Source: CAWKOH01 sp963851245
GTDB taxonomy: Bacteria > Actinomycetota > Acidimicrobiia > Acidimicrobiales > Palsa-688
Assembly: GCA_963851245.1 (NCBI GenBank)
Contig: CAWKOH010000002.1
Coordinates: 372,001 to 436,000, forward strand
Length of the DNA stretch: 64,000 nt
Direction: 5' to 3'
Position 1 is the stretch's first letter, and the number at the start of each line of letters is the position of its first letter. The notes beneath the pieces are model-generated. The model worked only from the letters and a program-made list of their open reading frames with translations. It was not told the DNA's origin and searched no databases. Positions 18,376 through 28,446 of this stretch are shown one piece after another. A program made the translations under genes and the position numbers.

Positions 18376-18884
18376 ACGGGTCCGTGGTTACCGTGCCGAT
18401 CCAACGCTCGCAGTGAGCATTCGGTTTGGAACAACTCATCAGGATTGCCGGGGCACGGACACCCGATGGAGGCGGCAGATCAGCTCGACGGTCTCGGCCA
18501 CAAGGGCTGGTCGCCCGCACCGTCGGTGCGGGTAAGTCCAGCGTCGCCTCACGAGCGCCCGGTGCCAGGAAAGGATCGTCTTGGGCGTGACGAGGAACCC
18601 GCCCCAGCGTTGCCTTGGAATCACGAGGGCGAGTGGCGCCGAGCTCTTGCTCGATCCGACCAGGTGAAGCGAGGGCGCCCCGCCTGCCGGCCAAGAACTC
18701 CGAGTTGGTGGCGCAGCACCAAGATCTCGGCGTCCTTGGCGACGGGGTCCATGCGATGGACTCGGGCAACGTCGAGCCGGCGACCGACCAGGCGGTAGAG
18801 GAGCGACAGGCACACGGCGGGCGAGCCTGATCGTCCGCGTCGTCGCTGGTCAAACCGGACATCGAGTTTGTTGGACCCTTCAGG
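18376..18884 (-). mobile_element. remnant of an IS3-like element (copy A)
   Basis: The minus strand encodes an N-terminal transposase piece, LSLLYRLVGRRLDVARVHR then DAEILVLRHQLGVLGRQ. After a frameshift follows RQRWGGFLVTPKTILSWHR, then a jump to PNAHCERWIGTV from near the end of the integrase core. The middle of the gene is missing. The right end carries GTTGGACCCTTCAGG (18870-18884), identical to the terminal repeat of the copy at 27126-28446. Related to that copy and to the transposase at 39096. Inactive. Confidence 0.72.
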
Positions 18885-19143
18885 TCCTGTTCTGTCGCCG
18901 AGATCGCGCTCTCGTCAACCATGGCCGGTACTCATTTCTCGGGGGGGCCTAGACGTCGACAGCCGATAACCGAACACGTGCGGTCGCTACAGGTCTAGCA
19001 CCAAAGAGTTGGCCCCGATATTTTCGAACCGGGTGACTGGAGGCGACTCCCGTACGCGCCGTTCCGCACCGGCGAGACCTCGACCGCGGTTGGATTTTTG
19101 CGAGCATGTTATGTATCGGCTCGAAGAGGTTCTCGAGTGGTGG

Positions 19144-19509
19144 CTACGTCCAGGCCGGGCCGTCGCAGCGGTGCACCACGTCGATAGCCGCGGGCGCCAC
19201 TCGCTTGCCGACGTTGTTGTAGATGAGCTGCTCCCGGTAGGTCCAGATCAGCGCGGCCTCGACCGCCATCACCAGGTCGAAGGGTACGTAGGCGACGAAG
19301 AGTTGGTTGCCCGACCCATGCATGGCGGCGTCGAGCGCCCAGGCGTTGCCGCCCCGGTATCGGACGTTGAGACCGAAACTGGCCTTGCCGACCCTCAGTG
19401 GTCGACCCGCGGCATCCGTCTGGACGTAAACGCACGGTTCGGCGCCGAAGTCGCGACGGGCCTCGGTCAGACGGCTGTAGCGATGCCAGGCGAGCTCGAC
19501 GACGGACAT
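19144..19509 (-). CDS. GIY-YIG-like small protein
   Basis: 121 residues. PCVYVQTDAAGRPLRVGKA resembles the GIY-YIG nuclease core (a beta strand with aromatic residues, then R.G.), and VEAALIWTYREQLIYNNVGK supplies a Glu and Asn where the family has its catalytic helix. No DNA-binding domain is present, so it may be a stand-alone endonuclease-like protein or a remnant. Neighbours are a remnant IS and the frameshifted cyclase-ATPase, which give no functional clue. Confidence 0.6.
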   Translation of the reverse strand: MSVVELAWHRYSRLTEARRDFGAEPCVYVQTDAAGRPLRVGKASFGLNVRYRGGNAWALDAAMHGSGNQLFVAYVPFDLVMAVEAALIWTYREQLIYNNVGKRVAPAAIDVVHRCDGPAWT

Positions 19510-19921
19510 GGCGCATTCTTATCGCCGCCAAACAGATGGGGGAGGGCTGGACCCCTCCCGGGAGGTCGTCATCCCGGCGGAAGAGAACAAAGACATCATC
19601 GGACCGCGAAAGCGTCTGGGCTCCGAACAGGGCAGAGGCCTTCTGCGCCGTGTTTGGCGCGGACGCTGGAAGTGCCGATATGCGTGCGTTGGGCCGGTGC
19701 GGTACTCGTATTATCAACCGTACATTCTGTGTTGCCCCGGTTGACATCTCGGGGACGGGAGCCGGGAGTGGGTGAGCGCGTACCTAGGGGGCAATCGCAC
19801 TCCCACGAGCAAACATGCGGCCCGCGAGCCCCATGCTGGCCAGGTACGCCATTATGGACACCCTTCGAAAGCGCGCCTTTAGCCTGAGTGAGACCTGAAC
19901 AGGTATGGACGTCGTGCCGGC
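19510..19921. other. 412-bp region without a recognisable gene
   Basis: No convincing gene is seen. It holds TACCTAGGGGGCA at 19781-19793, similar to the CCTAGGGG elements of the glycan locus, just downstream of the 3' end of the cyclase-ATPase gene. Confidence 0.35.
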
Positions 19922-22900
19922 TCAGCGAGGATGCCGAAGGGCGGTCACGCGCTCCTCGACCAGCTTGTCCGCGACTGCTCGCGGCCGCTCGCGCACGGCC
20001 GAGCAACAAGTTCGCCCTCTCGGCGTCACCGGGGTCGTTCCTCGCCAGGAGCATCCGTGCCCACCAGAGGTTGGTTTGCGCCTGGGCGTACTGCATCCCG
20101 CCACGGGCGTTGAGCTCGTCGCCTCAGTGAAGTAGCGCTCAGCGTCGTCGTATTGCCCGAGGACGGTGGCGAAGCCCCCGAGGTACATGGCGATGGGCTC
20201 TCTTGACGTGACGCCCTGGCAGGGCACCTGGTCGTGGTAGGCGGCGAGGAGGGCGAAGAGCTCCTCGGCGCGCTCGGGGAGGTGGAGCTGGACCGCCACG
20301 CTGGCGTAGCTGATGATGCCGTCGAACCACGTGCTGTCCATGGGGAGGTGGTCGCCGCGTGCTGCCGGCCCGCGTCGAGGCGCTGCCGAGCGATCGCCTC
20401 CTGACCGGCTTCATGGTCAGCCCAGGTGAGGACCGCCTCGTACACCGGCATGCCCGGGTTCTGCTGTGCGACGTCTGCGATAAGGCCGACGAGCTCGGCC
20501 AGGCGCCCCTGCTGATCACGAGCGACCATGAGCTGGCTGCCGTAGAACATTGAAGGCATCGGGCTGCCCGCTCGCGCTGCCTACCTCCAGCGCTCGCGTT
20601 AGCGAGCTCCTCGGCAGGCAGTTCCGGTTCACCCCACCGGAGGGCACGGGTGGCCTCTTGGAACGTCGTCACCCACACCATGGTCGGCTCCCGGAGTCGG
20701 GTGCTGATGGCCTGCTCGACGGCCAGGCAACGCTCCGCCAAGTTAAAGTCGCCGGCGGCGGTGGCATCGACGAACCCCCAGCCCGCAGACCAGAACTGGC
20801 CGAGGGGATCACCAGTCTGATCTGCGATCTCCATGGCCTCGCGCATGTCTGCGAGCTGGCCCCCGAGCGTGGAGGGGACCCGCAAAGGGAGGCTGCAATC
20901 ATTGATCACCGTGACAAGGGTGGCAGGGTCGTGAAGGCGACGGGCCATCGCTTTGGCGTCGTGGGCGAGAGCAAGGCGCTCCTCGAGGGGTCGGTAGGAG
21001 AGTTCGGAACACAGCCGGGCCAACAGGCGCGCCCGTTCGGGGCTGTCGGCATCGCCGACCGCTCGCAGTGCCGCACGGAGCACCCCAACGCGATCGGCGT
21101 CGACGTCCCCGCTCACGATCGTCATCCCGCGGTAGTTGGCAACGGCGGCGGAGACCAGGCGGGTGGTGTCGCCGGACGTCTCGGCGACATGGGCTGCCTC
21201 TAGCAGCGTGGAACGGAACTGGGCGTCGCCGACTTGACGTTGGGCGGTGCCGAGCCCGATGAGCAGGTCAACGCGCAGTGTGTCGTCGGCTGTGCCGACC
21301 AACTCGAGGGCTTGTGTGAACCACCGCAGCGCCTCGTCGGGGGCCAACGAGGCGAGCGCAGCCTCCCCGGCTTGGCACGCGTAGGCCACCGCCTTGTCAG
21401 CGTCCGCGGGCCGCGTGGCGAGGAGGTAGTGACGGGCGATTTCCCCGGCACGGTTACCCGGGGTCGGACCGACCAGCTCCTCGAGCGCCTCAGCGACTTG
21501 CCGGTGCAGTCGCGCCCGGCGCGTGGCCCCAGGTCCTCGTAGATCGTGTGCTGGACCAGGGCATGGCTGAACGTATAGCGTCCCGGCGGCCCCGGGGCCT
21601 CCCGGACCAGGGCCGCGGCGTGCGCCTGCTCGAGCAGGTCGATCAGCCCGTCCTCGTCGATGTCCGTGACCCCGGCGGCCAGCTCTAGCTCGAAGTCGCG
21701 GCCGATGACCGCAGCCGCCGACAGCGCTTTTATGGCCACGTCCCCCAGCCGTCCCACCCGCGCCCCGATGACCTGGCGCACGCTGTCGGGCAGGGCGCTC
21801 TCATCGCCCGGCACCGCCGCGGTCCAGCGACCGGTGGCGTCGCGGACGATGGCGCCGGTCTCGGCCAAGTGGCGGAGCACCTCGGCCACGAAGAACGGGT
21901 TGCCATCGGTGTCGCGGTACACGGCGTGCGCCAGGGCAATGCCATCGTCATCGAGAGTATGGCCGGCCGCCAACTCCATGAACGAGATCACAGCCGTGTC
22001 GTCCAGCCCGCTCAAGGGGACGACCGTCACGACTGGTTCGCGCCACAGAGCGGCGAGTGTGTCGGTGAGAGGGTGCGCCACTGAGAGTTCCGCGTCCCGG
22101 TAAGTGCCAGCGATGAGGAGGCGCATCGAGGCACTGTGGGCCACCAGGTGGCGCAGCAGTTGGAGGGTCGGCTTGTCTGCCCAGTGGATATCGTCGAGCA
22201 CCACCATGACGCCGCGTTCAGCGCTCGCTGCGTCCAGCAACGCCGCCACGGCCGCAAAAAGCAGGTAGCGCTCGGTATCGGCGTCGGTCGTGGCAGGCGG
22301 CGGCAGAGGCGCCACCCGCAAGCCGAGCGCCGGCACGAGGCGGGCAAGCTCGGCGCCGTGGGCCTCGACGTGACGCCGCAACAGTTGTTCGTCGGCATGG
22401 GCCACGTAGTGGCTGAGCGCCTCAGCCAACGGCGCGTACGGGACGCCCATCCCCTCATCGCATCTGCCCAGTAGGACGACCATGCCATCGTCATGTGCGG
22501 CCCGAGCGGCCTCCGCCACAAGCGTGGTCTTGCCTTGGCCGGACTCGCCAGCGACCAGGACGACCTCGCGGCCCTCCCCGGTCGCCACTCGCTTGGCTGC
22601 CGCGCTCAACAACGCCAGTTCCGTCCCGCGACCGAGCACACCGACCGCCGGCCCGTGGGCCAACCGCGACGGCAGGGGCACCGCGCCAGTGCCGACACCG
22701 GTGGCAATCGGCTCCCAAACCAGTTCGAAGGCCTCCAACGGCTGCGGCAGCCCCTTCAGGGCGAGCGCTCCGACAGCGAGGAAGGTGTGTGCGCTCCGCC
22801 GCCCAGCGGTCGCTCGCGCCAAGGCGGCGACAAGGACCTGCCCGCCCTTGGCCTCAGAGCACAGCCGCGCCGCCTCCACCACGGCATCCCCAAAGTAGTC

Positions 22901-23221
22901 CTCAGCCTCGCGAGTCACCTCCCCGCAGCTCACCCCCACCCGCAGGCCTACCGGGACGCGCGCCGCACGGTTGTGGGCGTCGACAGCCTGCTGCATGGAC
23001 ACCGCGCAAGTCAGCGCCGCCGACGCCAACCGCGAGACGACCATCAAACCGTCGCCGAGGTTCTTCACCTCGGAAGCCCCAGCTACGGTGATCGCCTCGC
23101 GAAGCAGCGCAAAGTGCGTGCGCCGGAGGTCGTCCGCCTCCGCGGCAGACATGCTCGCAGCGAACGCGGTAGAACCCACCATGTCGGTGAACAGCACCGT
23201 CACCTGCTCGGCGTCGGCCAT
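19922..23221 (-). CDS. adenylate/guanylate cyclase-AAA ATPase-TPR regulator (at least five frameshifts)
   Basis: ATG 23221 begins ADAEQVTVLFTDMVGST, a class III nucleotidyl cyclase domain (to about residue 175; DGLMVV, VGVSCGEVT). It is followed by an AAA/NACHT-like ATPase with Walker A VLVAGESGQGKTTLVAEAA and Walker B GVMVVLDDIHWADKPTL, then helical TPR-type repeats. The frame changes near 21530 (a GGGG run one base short before GATRRARLHRQ), near 20560, near 20350, and twice near 20000-20120. It ends VADKLVEERVTALRHPR at 19922. Corrected length is about 1100 residues, the norm for this actinobacterial signalling family. Either a decaying gene or an error-rich assembly; the protein sequence in each frame is well conserved. 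Confidence 0.7.
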
Positions 23222-23483
23222 GGCACCCCACGTAGCTCCTCGCCCAACCGTACCCGACTCGCTGTCGCCCCGCACAATGTACAACGGCGGCCGACACATC
23301 GATCGCACGGGTAGCACCGGACGGCGCTGGCCGTCAGATCGAGCAGGCAACGAGAAGTGCCGTTCCGCGCTGGTTCGGCGACCTCGGGGTTTCGGATTAT
23401 CGAGCAGCGGTTCTGAGTGGAGCTGTACGTGTAGCGCCGGAGCAGAAGTTGGCAGGCGAATGCCAAATTGGCGACACTGTGGC

Positions 23484-23948
23484 ATGAGCGAACTCAAACG
23501 TTGGGAATCGATCATCATTTCCCGCTCCCCCGAAGAGCTCTATGACATGGTCTCAGACGTCACTCGCATGGGGGAGTGGAGCCCGGTCTGCAAGGTTTGT
23601 TGGTGGGACGAGGGTTCCGGCCCCGAGGTGGGGTCATGGTTCACAGGCCGAAACGAGTTGCCGGAGCGGACCTGGGAGACGCGTTCTCAAGTCGTTGTCG
23701 CCGACCCCGGCCGCGAGTTCGCTTTCCTTGTGGGAGGAAAGTTCGCTCGCTGGGGCTACACGTTCGCTCCTGTGGAAGGCGGAACACAGGTGACAGAGTC
23801 GTGGGAGTTCCTTCCCGATGGGATCGCAATGTTCAAGGAGCGGTTCAAGGCTGACGCCGAGTCCCAGATCGATAACCGAAGTGAAGCCGCGCGATCAGGT
23901 ATTCCTGCCACGTTGCGGGCGATCAAGCGGTCTGCGGAAGCTCGATAG
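23484..23948 (+). CDS. SRPBCC/polyketide-cyclase family protein
   Basis: 154 residues. The START-like fold pattern is clear: ISRSPEELYDMVSDVTRMGE near the start, the W-containing strand VGSWFTGRNELPERTWETRS, FAPVEGGTQVTESWEF, and a long C-terminal helix with RFKADAESQI. Proteins of this fold bind small hydrophobic ligands. It diverges from the cyclase-ATPase; nothing in the neighbourhood indicates the ligand. Confidence 0.82.
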   Translation: MSELKRWESIIISRSPEELYDMVSDVTRMGEWSPVCKVCWWDEGSGPEVGSWFTGRNELPERTWETRSQVVVADPGREFAFLVGGKFARWGYTFAPVEGGTQVTESWEFLPDGIAMFKERFKADAESQIDNRSEAARSGIPATLRAIKRSAEAR

Positions 23949-24122
23949 GCCGGGCAGGTGAGCGCCGCGCTCTGACGCCGGGAGCCGACCGAGGTGGGAT
24001 CTACTTGGGCTCACCCTGGTACGGTTCGGTTTGCCCTCTGCGGTCTTGGAGCTTGGCCTCGCGAGCGTCAGTTATGCACCAGGAGTGGCGTACGGACCTG
24101 ATGGCCTCGACCGTTTTGAGGC

Positions 24123-24514
24123 TCAACCATCGAGGCCGCTCGGGCTGGCCGGGACGTCCACGGCATGCTGTCGCAGGGCGGGGAGAGGAACGATCTGCAG
24201 CGCCAAGTCGTGGGTAGAGGCGAGCACCACGTGCGCTGCGGCTCCGTCGTTGTGGGCGTGCAACCAGTTCGCGGCAGTCACACGCCAGCGATCCCCCGGT
24301 ACCAGGCCGGGAAAACCATACCGGGCATCGGCGTCGTGAGGTCGTTGCCAATGCGGCGCTGATGCTCGAGGAATTCGGCGGTTACCACAGCGCAGATGGT
24401 GTGGCTGCCGTGGTCCTCGGGCCCGCTGGTGCAGCACCCGTCTCGATAAAAACCGGTGAGGGGGTCCCTGCCACAGGGCTCCAGTTCCCCGCCCAGCACG
24501 TTGCGGTCAACCAT
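24123..24514 (-). CDS. DUF2237 family protein (frameshifted)
   Basis: Starts MVDRNVLGGELEPCGRDPLT, then DGCCTSGPEDHGSHTICAVV, the cysteine-rich signature of DUF2237. After GNDLTTPMP, near 24325, the frame changes and continues YGFPGLVPGDRWRVTAANWL, then VVLASTHDLALQIVPLPAL, ending at 24123. One C missing from a CCC run explains the shift. Corrected length is about 130 residues, normal for the family. Function of the family is unknown. Confidence 0.75.
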
Positions 24515-25195
24515 ACCTGCAGTATCGCTGATCAGCGGCACTTTGCAAGACAGCCGGTTCCCGAGGCACAAAAGAAGTGCCGATCGGCGCTGATCGTTCT
24601 GTTTCGCCGTCTGTGTTACGGGTCGAGAGATCTGTCTTCGTCGTTAACGGGAGTTTCGCTAGCGCCACTGGATCAGGGCGGTGTACCCCCAAAACCGCTC
24701 CTCTCCTCAAGCCGAGTGGCCATTGTCCGATAAATCCAACCAAATGATTCAGATCGCTTCATGAGACTGCTAGCGGTCGTCGGCGGCCGTGAGGCCAGTT
24801 GGGCGCTCAGTAGGCAAATCGGAGATCACGTGCGCGGTTCTGCGGAGGCCTCGCCAACGCAAGAGAGGGCTCAGATTGCGTCGCCGGAGCGGCGGCAGCC
24901 CGAAGATCCTGGGGTCATCTCGTCCATCGAGGCATTCTGAGGGGCGCAGAGTGGGTTAGAGCTGCGGGCTTTATACGTATCAGGACCATCTGTAGCGTCC
25001 CTGCTTGGCATGGCCGTGGAATCCTGCTCCGCTCCGGGCTGTTAACCCCCGGACCACTCAGCTCGGTGACCTTGACGGGATAGGCCCACCGCGTTCGCAG
25101 CCTGACGCTGAAGGCGCCGGGTGAAGGTTCTGGGATCGGAGCTGACCCGATCACCATCGAAGCTGTTGGAGGTGGGGCGAGATGCGACTGGTCCG
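24515..25195. other. 681-bp region with at most one doubtful small ORF
   Basis: No recognisable gene. A 59-residue open frame on the plus strand, ATG 24761 to TGA 24940 (MRLLAVVGGREASWALSRQI at its start), has third-position G/C bias but no family. The rest shows several short stops in all frames. Confidence 0.3.
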
Positions 25196-25486
25196 TCAGC
25201 CGATCCCAGAAAGCCCCTTCTGCAGGTCCTCGGCGTTCATCGCTGGGGCGAAAACCACCTCTGCGTTGAGCTCCATGAAGAACGGCTCAGCGAAGACCGG
25301 GATCGCCGAGGCGTCCGGCATGTCGAAAACGATAAACGCCGTTCGCCTCCCGTCGAAGGTCGTGAAGTACATGGCTTCTGGCGTCCAGCGCTCGGCCATC
25401 TGCTGAATCGTCTTTGGCAAGTTGCCGCTCGTAATCCCAGCGTTGCCAGCCTCAACCGGAATCGATATCCGCGCCATCGTTCTCAT
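25196..25486 (-). CDS. small conserved-looking hypothetical protein
   Basis: 96 residues: ISIPVEAGNAGITSGNLPKT, then AMYFTTFDGRRTAFIVFDMP and AEPFFMELNAEVVFAPAM. The alternating strand/helix pattern suggests a dimeric alpha/beta-barrel or DUF3303-like fold. AGGAG stands about nine bases before ATG 25486. No conserved neighbour. The region directly upstream holds an inverted repeat with CTAGGG arms. Function unknown. Confidence 0.7.
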   Translation of the reverse strand: MRTMARISIPVEAGNAGITSGNLPKTIQQMAERWTPEAMYFTTFDGRRTAFIVFDMPDASAIPVFAEPFFMELNAEVVFAPAMNAEDLQKGLSGIG

Positions 25487-25502
25487 GGGAGACCACTCCT
25501 CG

Positions 25503-25529
25503 GGCTAGGGGTACTTGGGGACCCTAGCC
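25503..25529. promoter_or_regulatory. inverted repeat GGCTAGGG/CCCTAGCC upstream of a small gene
   Basis: GGCTAGGG (25503-25510) and CCCTAGCC (25522-25529) are exact inverted copies with an 11-base spacer, beginning 17 bases upstream of the start of the 96-residue gene. It resembles the CCTAGGGG elements elsewhere in the window, so it may be an operator; a simple hairpin is the alternative. Confidence 0.4.
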
Positions 25530-25826
25530 GAGCCGCAACACGTCCGGTCGGGGTGACGTCAACCAGGGAGGCCCCTGCCCCCCAAGGCCGGTTCGCGAGC
25601 GCACAGAATGACAGCCTGAGCCAGGTCGTCAAGGGGCGCGGAGTCGGCGATCGCGCGCCAGTGGCAGTGGGCGCCGTCGGGTCTTGGCGGCGCCCAGAAT
25701 GCCGTTGGCTCCGGTGAATGCCCTAGCGGCTGGCGCCGGCTATGAACGTAGAGACGATGTAGGTGGCGTGCCGGTCGAGGGAGGCCTGGCCTTGTTGAAA
25801 CTTCGAACTTGATTGGATCTCTCCGC

Positions 25827-26489
25827 TTACCGTTGCGACGGGGTGGCCGGGTCGACGCCGAGAATGCCACAATTCCTTCGGTATTTGCGCAGAAGGAGGG
25901 GTCGGGTCCACTGGATCGGCTTCGGAAATGTGGCAAGAAACTCGGTGGACTGTTCTCTGGTCATTCCATATTCAACGCCGCCCATTAGCCAAGAGATGCC
26001 CTTGCGCGGTGCTTTCTTGGCCAGCACCACAGCAATCCTTTCTGACTCTTCGTCTGGCATGTACTGAGCGAGAAGCGGAAAGAAGATCGGCTCTTCGTTA
26101 TCGAGGTGCCTCAGCATGTCGCCCTTGAAGCGGCTGACCTGGTTTCTCAGAGATTCAATCGATTCGCCACCGAGGGGTCCACCGTTCAGGGCGGCGAATG
26201 CTTTCTGTGTCTCGTCAAGTAGAGGATCGATCATGTGGTGCTCCTCGACTAATGGTTCGAGGAGGGCCGCGTTAGCACCATTTCTCTCAACAGCGGGCCA
26301 GTAGTAGTCGTCTTCCGTCGTGTGATGGAAGTGCGCGCCTGCCACGGTGAACAGGCCCAAGTCAGCTAGCACCTTCATGTTTTTGGAATCGCCCGGTTTG
26401 GCGTCCGAAATTGCTGACTCCAAGAGCTTAAGGATCCCCCGGATCATATTGTGAACGCCCGTAAATTCTCTCACCGCTGCGTTATCCAT
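25827..26489 (-). CDS. hemerythrin HHE-domain protein
   Basis: 220 residues. The four-helix hemerythrin pattern is evident: a His in TGVHNMIRG (residue 13), GAHFHHTTEDDYYWPAVE, LVEEHHMIDPLLDE, and MLRHLDNEEPIFFPLL. These supply the His/Glu/Asp ligands of a di-iron centre. Such proteins bind oxygen or nitric oxide or sense redox state. The extra C-terminal region (KGISWLMGGVEYGMTREQS, then KPIQWTRPLLLRKYRR) is found in stand-alone HHE proteins. Transcribed alone. Confidence 0.85.
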   Translation of the reverse strand: MDNAAVREFTGVHNMIRGILKLLESAISDAKPGDSKNMKVLADLGLFTVAGAHFHHTTEDDYYWPAVERNGANAALLEPLVEEHHMIDPLLDETQKAFAALNGGPLGGESIESLRNQVSRFKGDMLRHLDNEEPIFFPLLAQYMPDEESERIAVVLAKKAPRKGISWLMGGVEYGMTREQSTEFLATFPKPIQWTRPLLLRKYRRNCGILGVDPATPSQR

Positions 26490-27125
26490 GAAGGAAACCT
26501 AGCTTGGCGATCGCAAGCTTGCCTACGACACCGGAAGGGATCGGGTCCCAGAACGCCGGGTCGGTGGGGTGGTGTTCTATCAGATCGCTGACTCGTCGCG
26601 TACTATGTCAAGCGTCCCCGAATAGTTGATCGGAGCGGATAGCGCGCTCTTGGCAATGGCGCGTCATTACGAGCAGATCGACGGCCATAGAACTTCGCTC
26701 GGCTAACGATCCTGTCGCAGAACCAGCGCCCCGAACATCAGACCGGCGTGATTCGTCTGGGCGCGTAACGACGGGATCACCCTCTGCTCCTGAGTCCCGG
26801 ACCAGGTGCAGAACCGGCGATCCGCGCCCGAAGTCCCAGCCGATGTCGTCGTCAACCAGAGCGTGGCCGACGTCGAGGATTGTTTTGAGCCCATTCCTCG
26901 CACTGCGAAGCCAAATCTTGCCAGCCGCAATCTCGGCCTTTGGTTCTGGGAAGTCAGGTCGAGACTGTGCGAGACTGTGCGAGTCGATTCACCCGGCGCT
27001 GTTGCGTTGGAAGCAAATCGGACACCGGCGGAGACGCGATCGGCGCATGGCGAGTAGACGAAAGCCCCAATGCCGCCGATTTCTCCGGTAGAACGGGGCT
27101 CCGCTTGGCCTCTGCGGACGACTCA
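26490..27125. other. 636-bp region without a recognisable gene
   Basis: No gene can be supported. On the minus strand near 26700-26940 a codon-biased stretch reads WLRSARNGLKTILDVGHALV, but it has no start and matches nothing I recognise. It may be a gene remnant left of the IS element. A short 11-bp direct repeat (CGAGACTGTGC) lies near 26960. Confidence 0.3.
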
Positions 27126-27146
27126 GCCTGAAGGGTCCAAGTATCC
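27126..27146 (+). repeat. left terminal inverted repeat of IS copy B
   Basis: GCCTGAAGGGTCCAA then GTATCC; the inverse is found at 28426-28446 with one mismatch after the first 15 bases. Confidence 0.75.
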
Positions 27147-27321
27147 ACACGCTCGTCTTGGCGATCGGACCTGATCGCTTGACGAGGGTGAACGAGTCGT
27201 AGGGAAGAGGATTCGCGAGGTCGCGTCCTCAAGCGGAACACGCTATGCCACGCAGGCCACAGCACTTGCGGGTGATGGACGTGGTAGGTGTCGCAACAGA
27301 AGCGACAGGTGGGTCGATCGA

Positions 27322-28378
27322 TCAGGCGGCGAGTTCGTACTCGTGGATGAGCCCACCGAGGACGTCGCGTCGGCGGATCGCTCCGGTGGCGTGAGGGGCG
27401 GCGGGTGATCGCGGCGGGGTGAGCTGGAGGCCGCGGTGGGGCCTGGCGCGGTTGTAGTGGCCGACGTAGTCGGCGAGGATCGTCTCCAGCTGTCCTCGAC
27501 AGAGCACCAGTAAGTGGTCGAGGCAGTCCCGGCGGACGGTGCGCACCAGCGCTCGGCGAACGCGTTGGCGCCTGGGGAGCGAACGGGCTCGAGGATCGTC
27601 TCGACGCCGATCGAGGCGAAGGTGTGGTCGAGTCTGGCGGTGAACTTGGTGTCGCGGTCGGGGATGAGGAACCGAAGGCTCCCTCCGGCCTCTTCGAGCT
27701 CGGCGGCGAAGTTGCGGGCGACCTGGGTCACCCATCGCTGGTTGGGGTGGGCGGTGACGCCGAGCAGGTGCACGACGCGCCGCTCGATTTCGATCACGAA
27801 CAGCACGTAGTAGCGCCCCAGCAGCACGGTGTCGACGGTAAAGAAGTCGGTCGCCACCATGCCCTTAGCCTGGGAGCGGAGGAACTCGACCCACGTGGGC
27901 CCCGATCGCCGCGGTGCAAGTCGGTGGCCGTGACGGCGCAGGACGTTGGCGACGCTGCCCTTCGACACCGCAATGCCGAGCTTCTTCAGCTCGCCGACGA
28001 TGCGCAGGTAGCCCCACCGGGAGTTCTCCCGGGCCAGGCGCACGATCAGCTCGACGGTCTCGTCGGAAGGGGGTGGCCGGCCGGGCCCGCGGTGGGGATT
28101 GGTCCAGCGTCGGCGGACCAGCGCGCGATGTCAGCGGAGGATCGTCTCGGGCGTAACGAGGAACGCTGCCCACCGCTGCGTGGCACCGGCTTCGCCAAGG
28201 TGGGGATGAGCGCCCGGTCGGACCAGGAGAAGCGGGGAGGGGCGACCTGGCGGGTGAGGACGGCCAACTGGTGGCGAAGCACGAGGATCTCGGCGTCCTT
28301 GGCGGCGGCGTCCATCCGATGGATCCCAAGCAGTTCGGCCACCCGGCCGACCAGGCGGTATAGGAAGCTGAGGGCCAC
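27322..28378 (-). pseudogene. transposase of IS copy B (IS3-like/integrase core)
   Basis: From GTG 28378 the product begins VALSFLYRLVGRVAELLGIH, with DAEILVLRHQLAVLTRQ, and shifts frame near 28190. The next frame reads RWAAFLVTPETILR, then a TGA where copy A and the 39-kb copy have TGG (ILSWHR, LLGWHR), then HRALVRRRW. The DDE integrase core follows: GMVATDFFTVDTVLLGRYYV, LIPDRDTKFTARLDHTF, SPGANAFAERW. A second frameshift near 27535 leads to VRTVRRDCLDHLLV and YNRARPHRGLQLTPP, ending at 27322. Inactive. Confidence 0.78.
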
Positions 28379-28425
28379 CGGCCAGGAGCCTCGCCGTCCC
28401 AATCGTGGCTGGTCAACCGGCGATC

Positions 28426-28446
28426 GGATAGTTGGACCCTTCAGGC
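28426..28446 (-). repeat. right terminal inverted repeat of IS copy B
   Basis: GGATAGTTGGACCCTTCAGGC. The core GTTGGACCCTTCAGG also stands at 18870-18884 in IS remnant A. Confidence 0.75.

Larger units (their letters stand above)
27126..28446 (-). mobile_element. IS3-like insertion sequence (copy B), inactive
   Basis: About 1.3 kb bounded by terminal inverted repeats: GCCTGAAGGGTCCAA starts at 27126, and its inverse TTGGACCCTTCAGGC ends at 28446. The imperfect repeat extends to about 20 bases (TATCC follows on both arms). It contains one transposase gene on the minus strand, broken by two frameshifts and a stop. No clear target-site duplication is visible. The right end has cut a cyclase gene, adding a stop codon directly at the junction. 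Confidence 0.8.

Noticed and set aside
26600..26640. TGTCAAGCGTCCCCGAATAG-like sequence as another IS end
   Set aside because: No partner repeat or transposase fragment could be found in the same interval.
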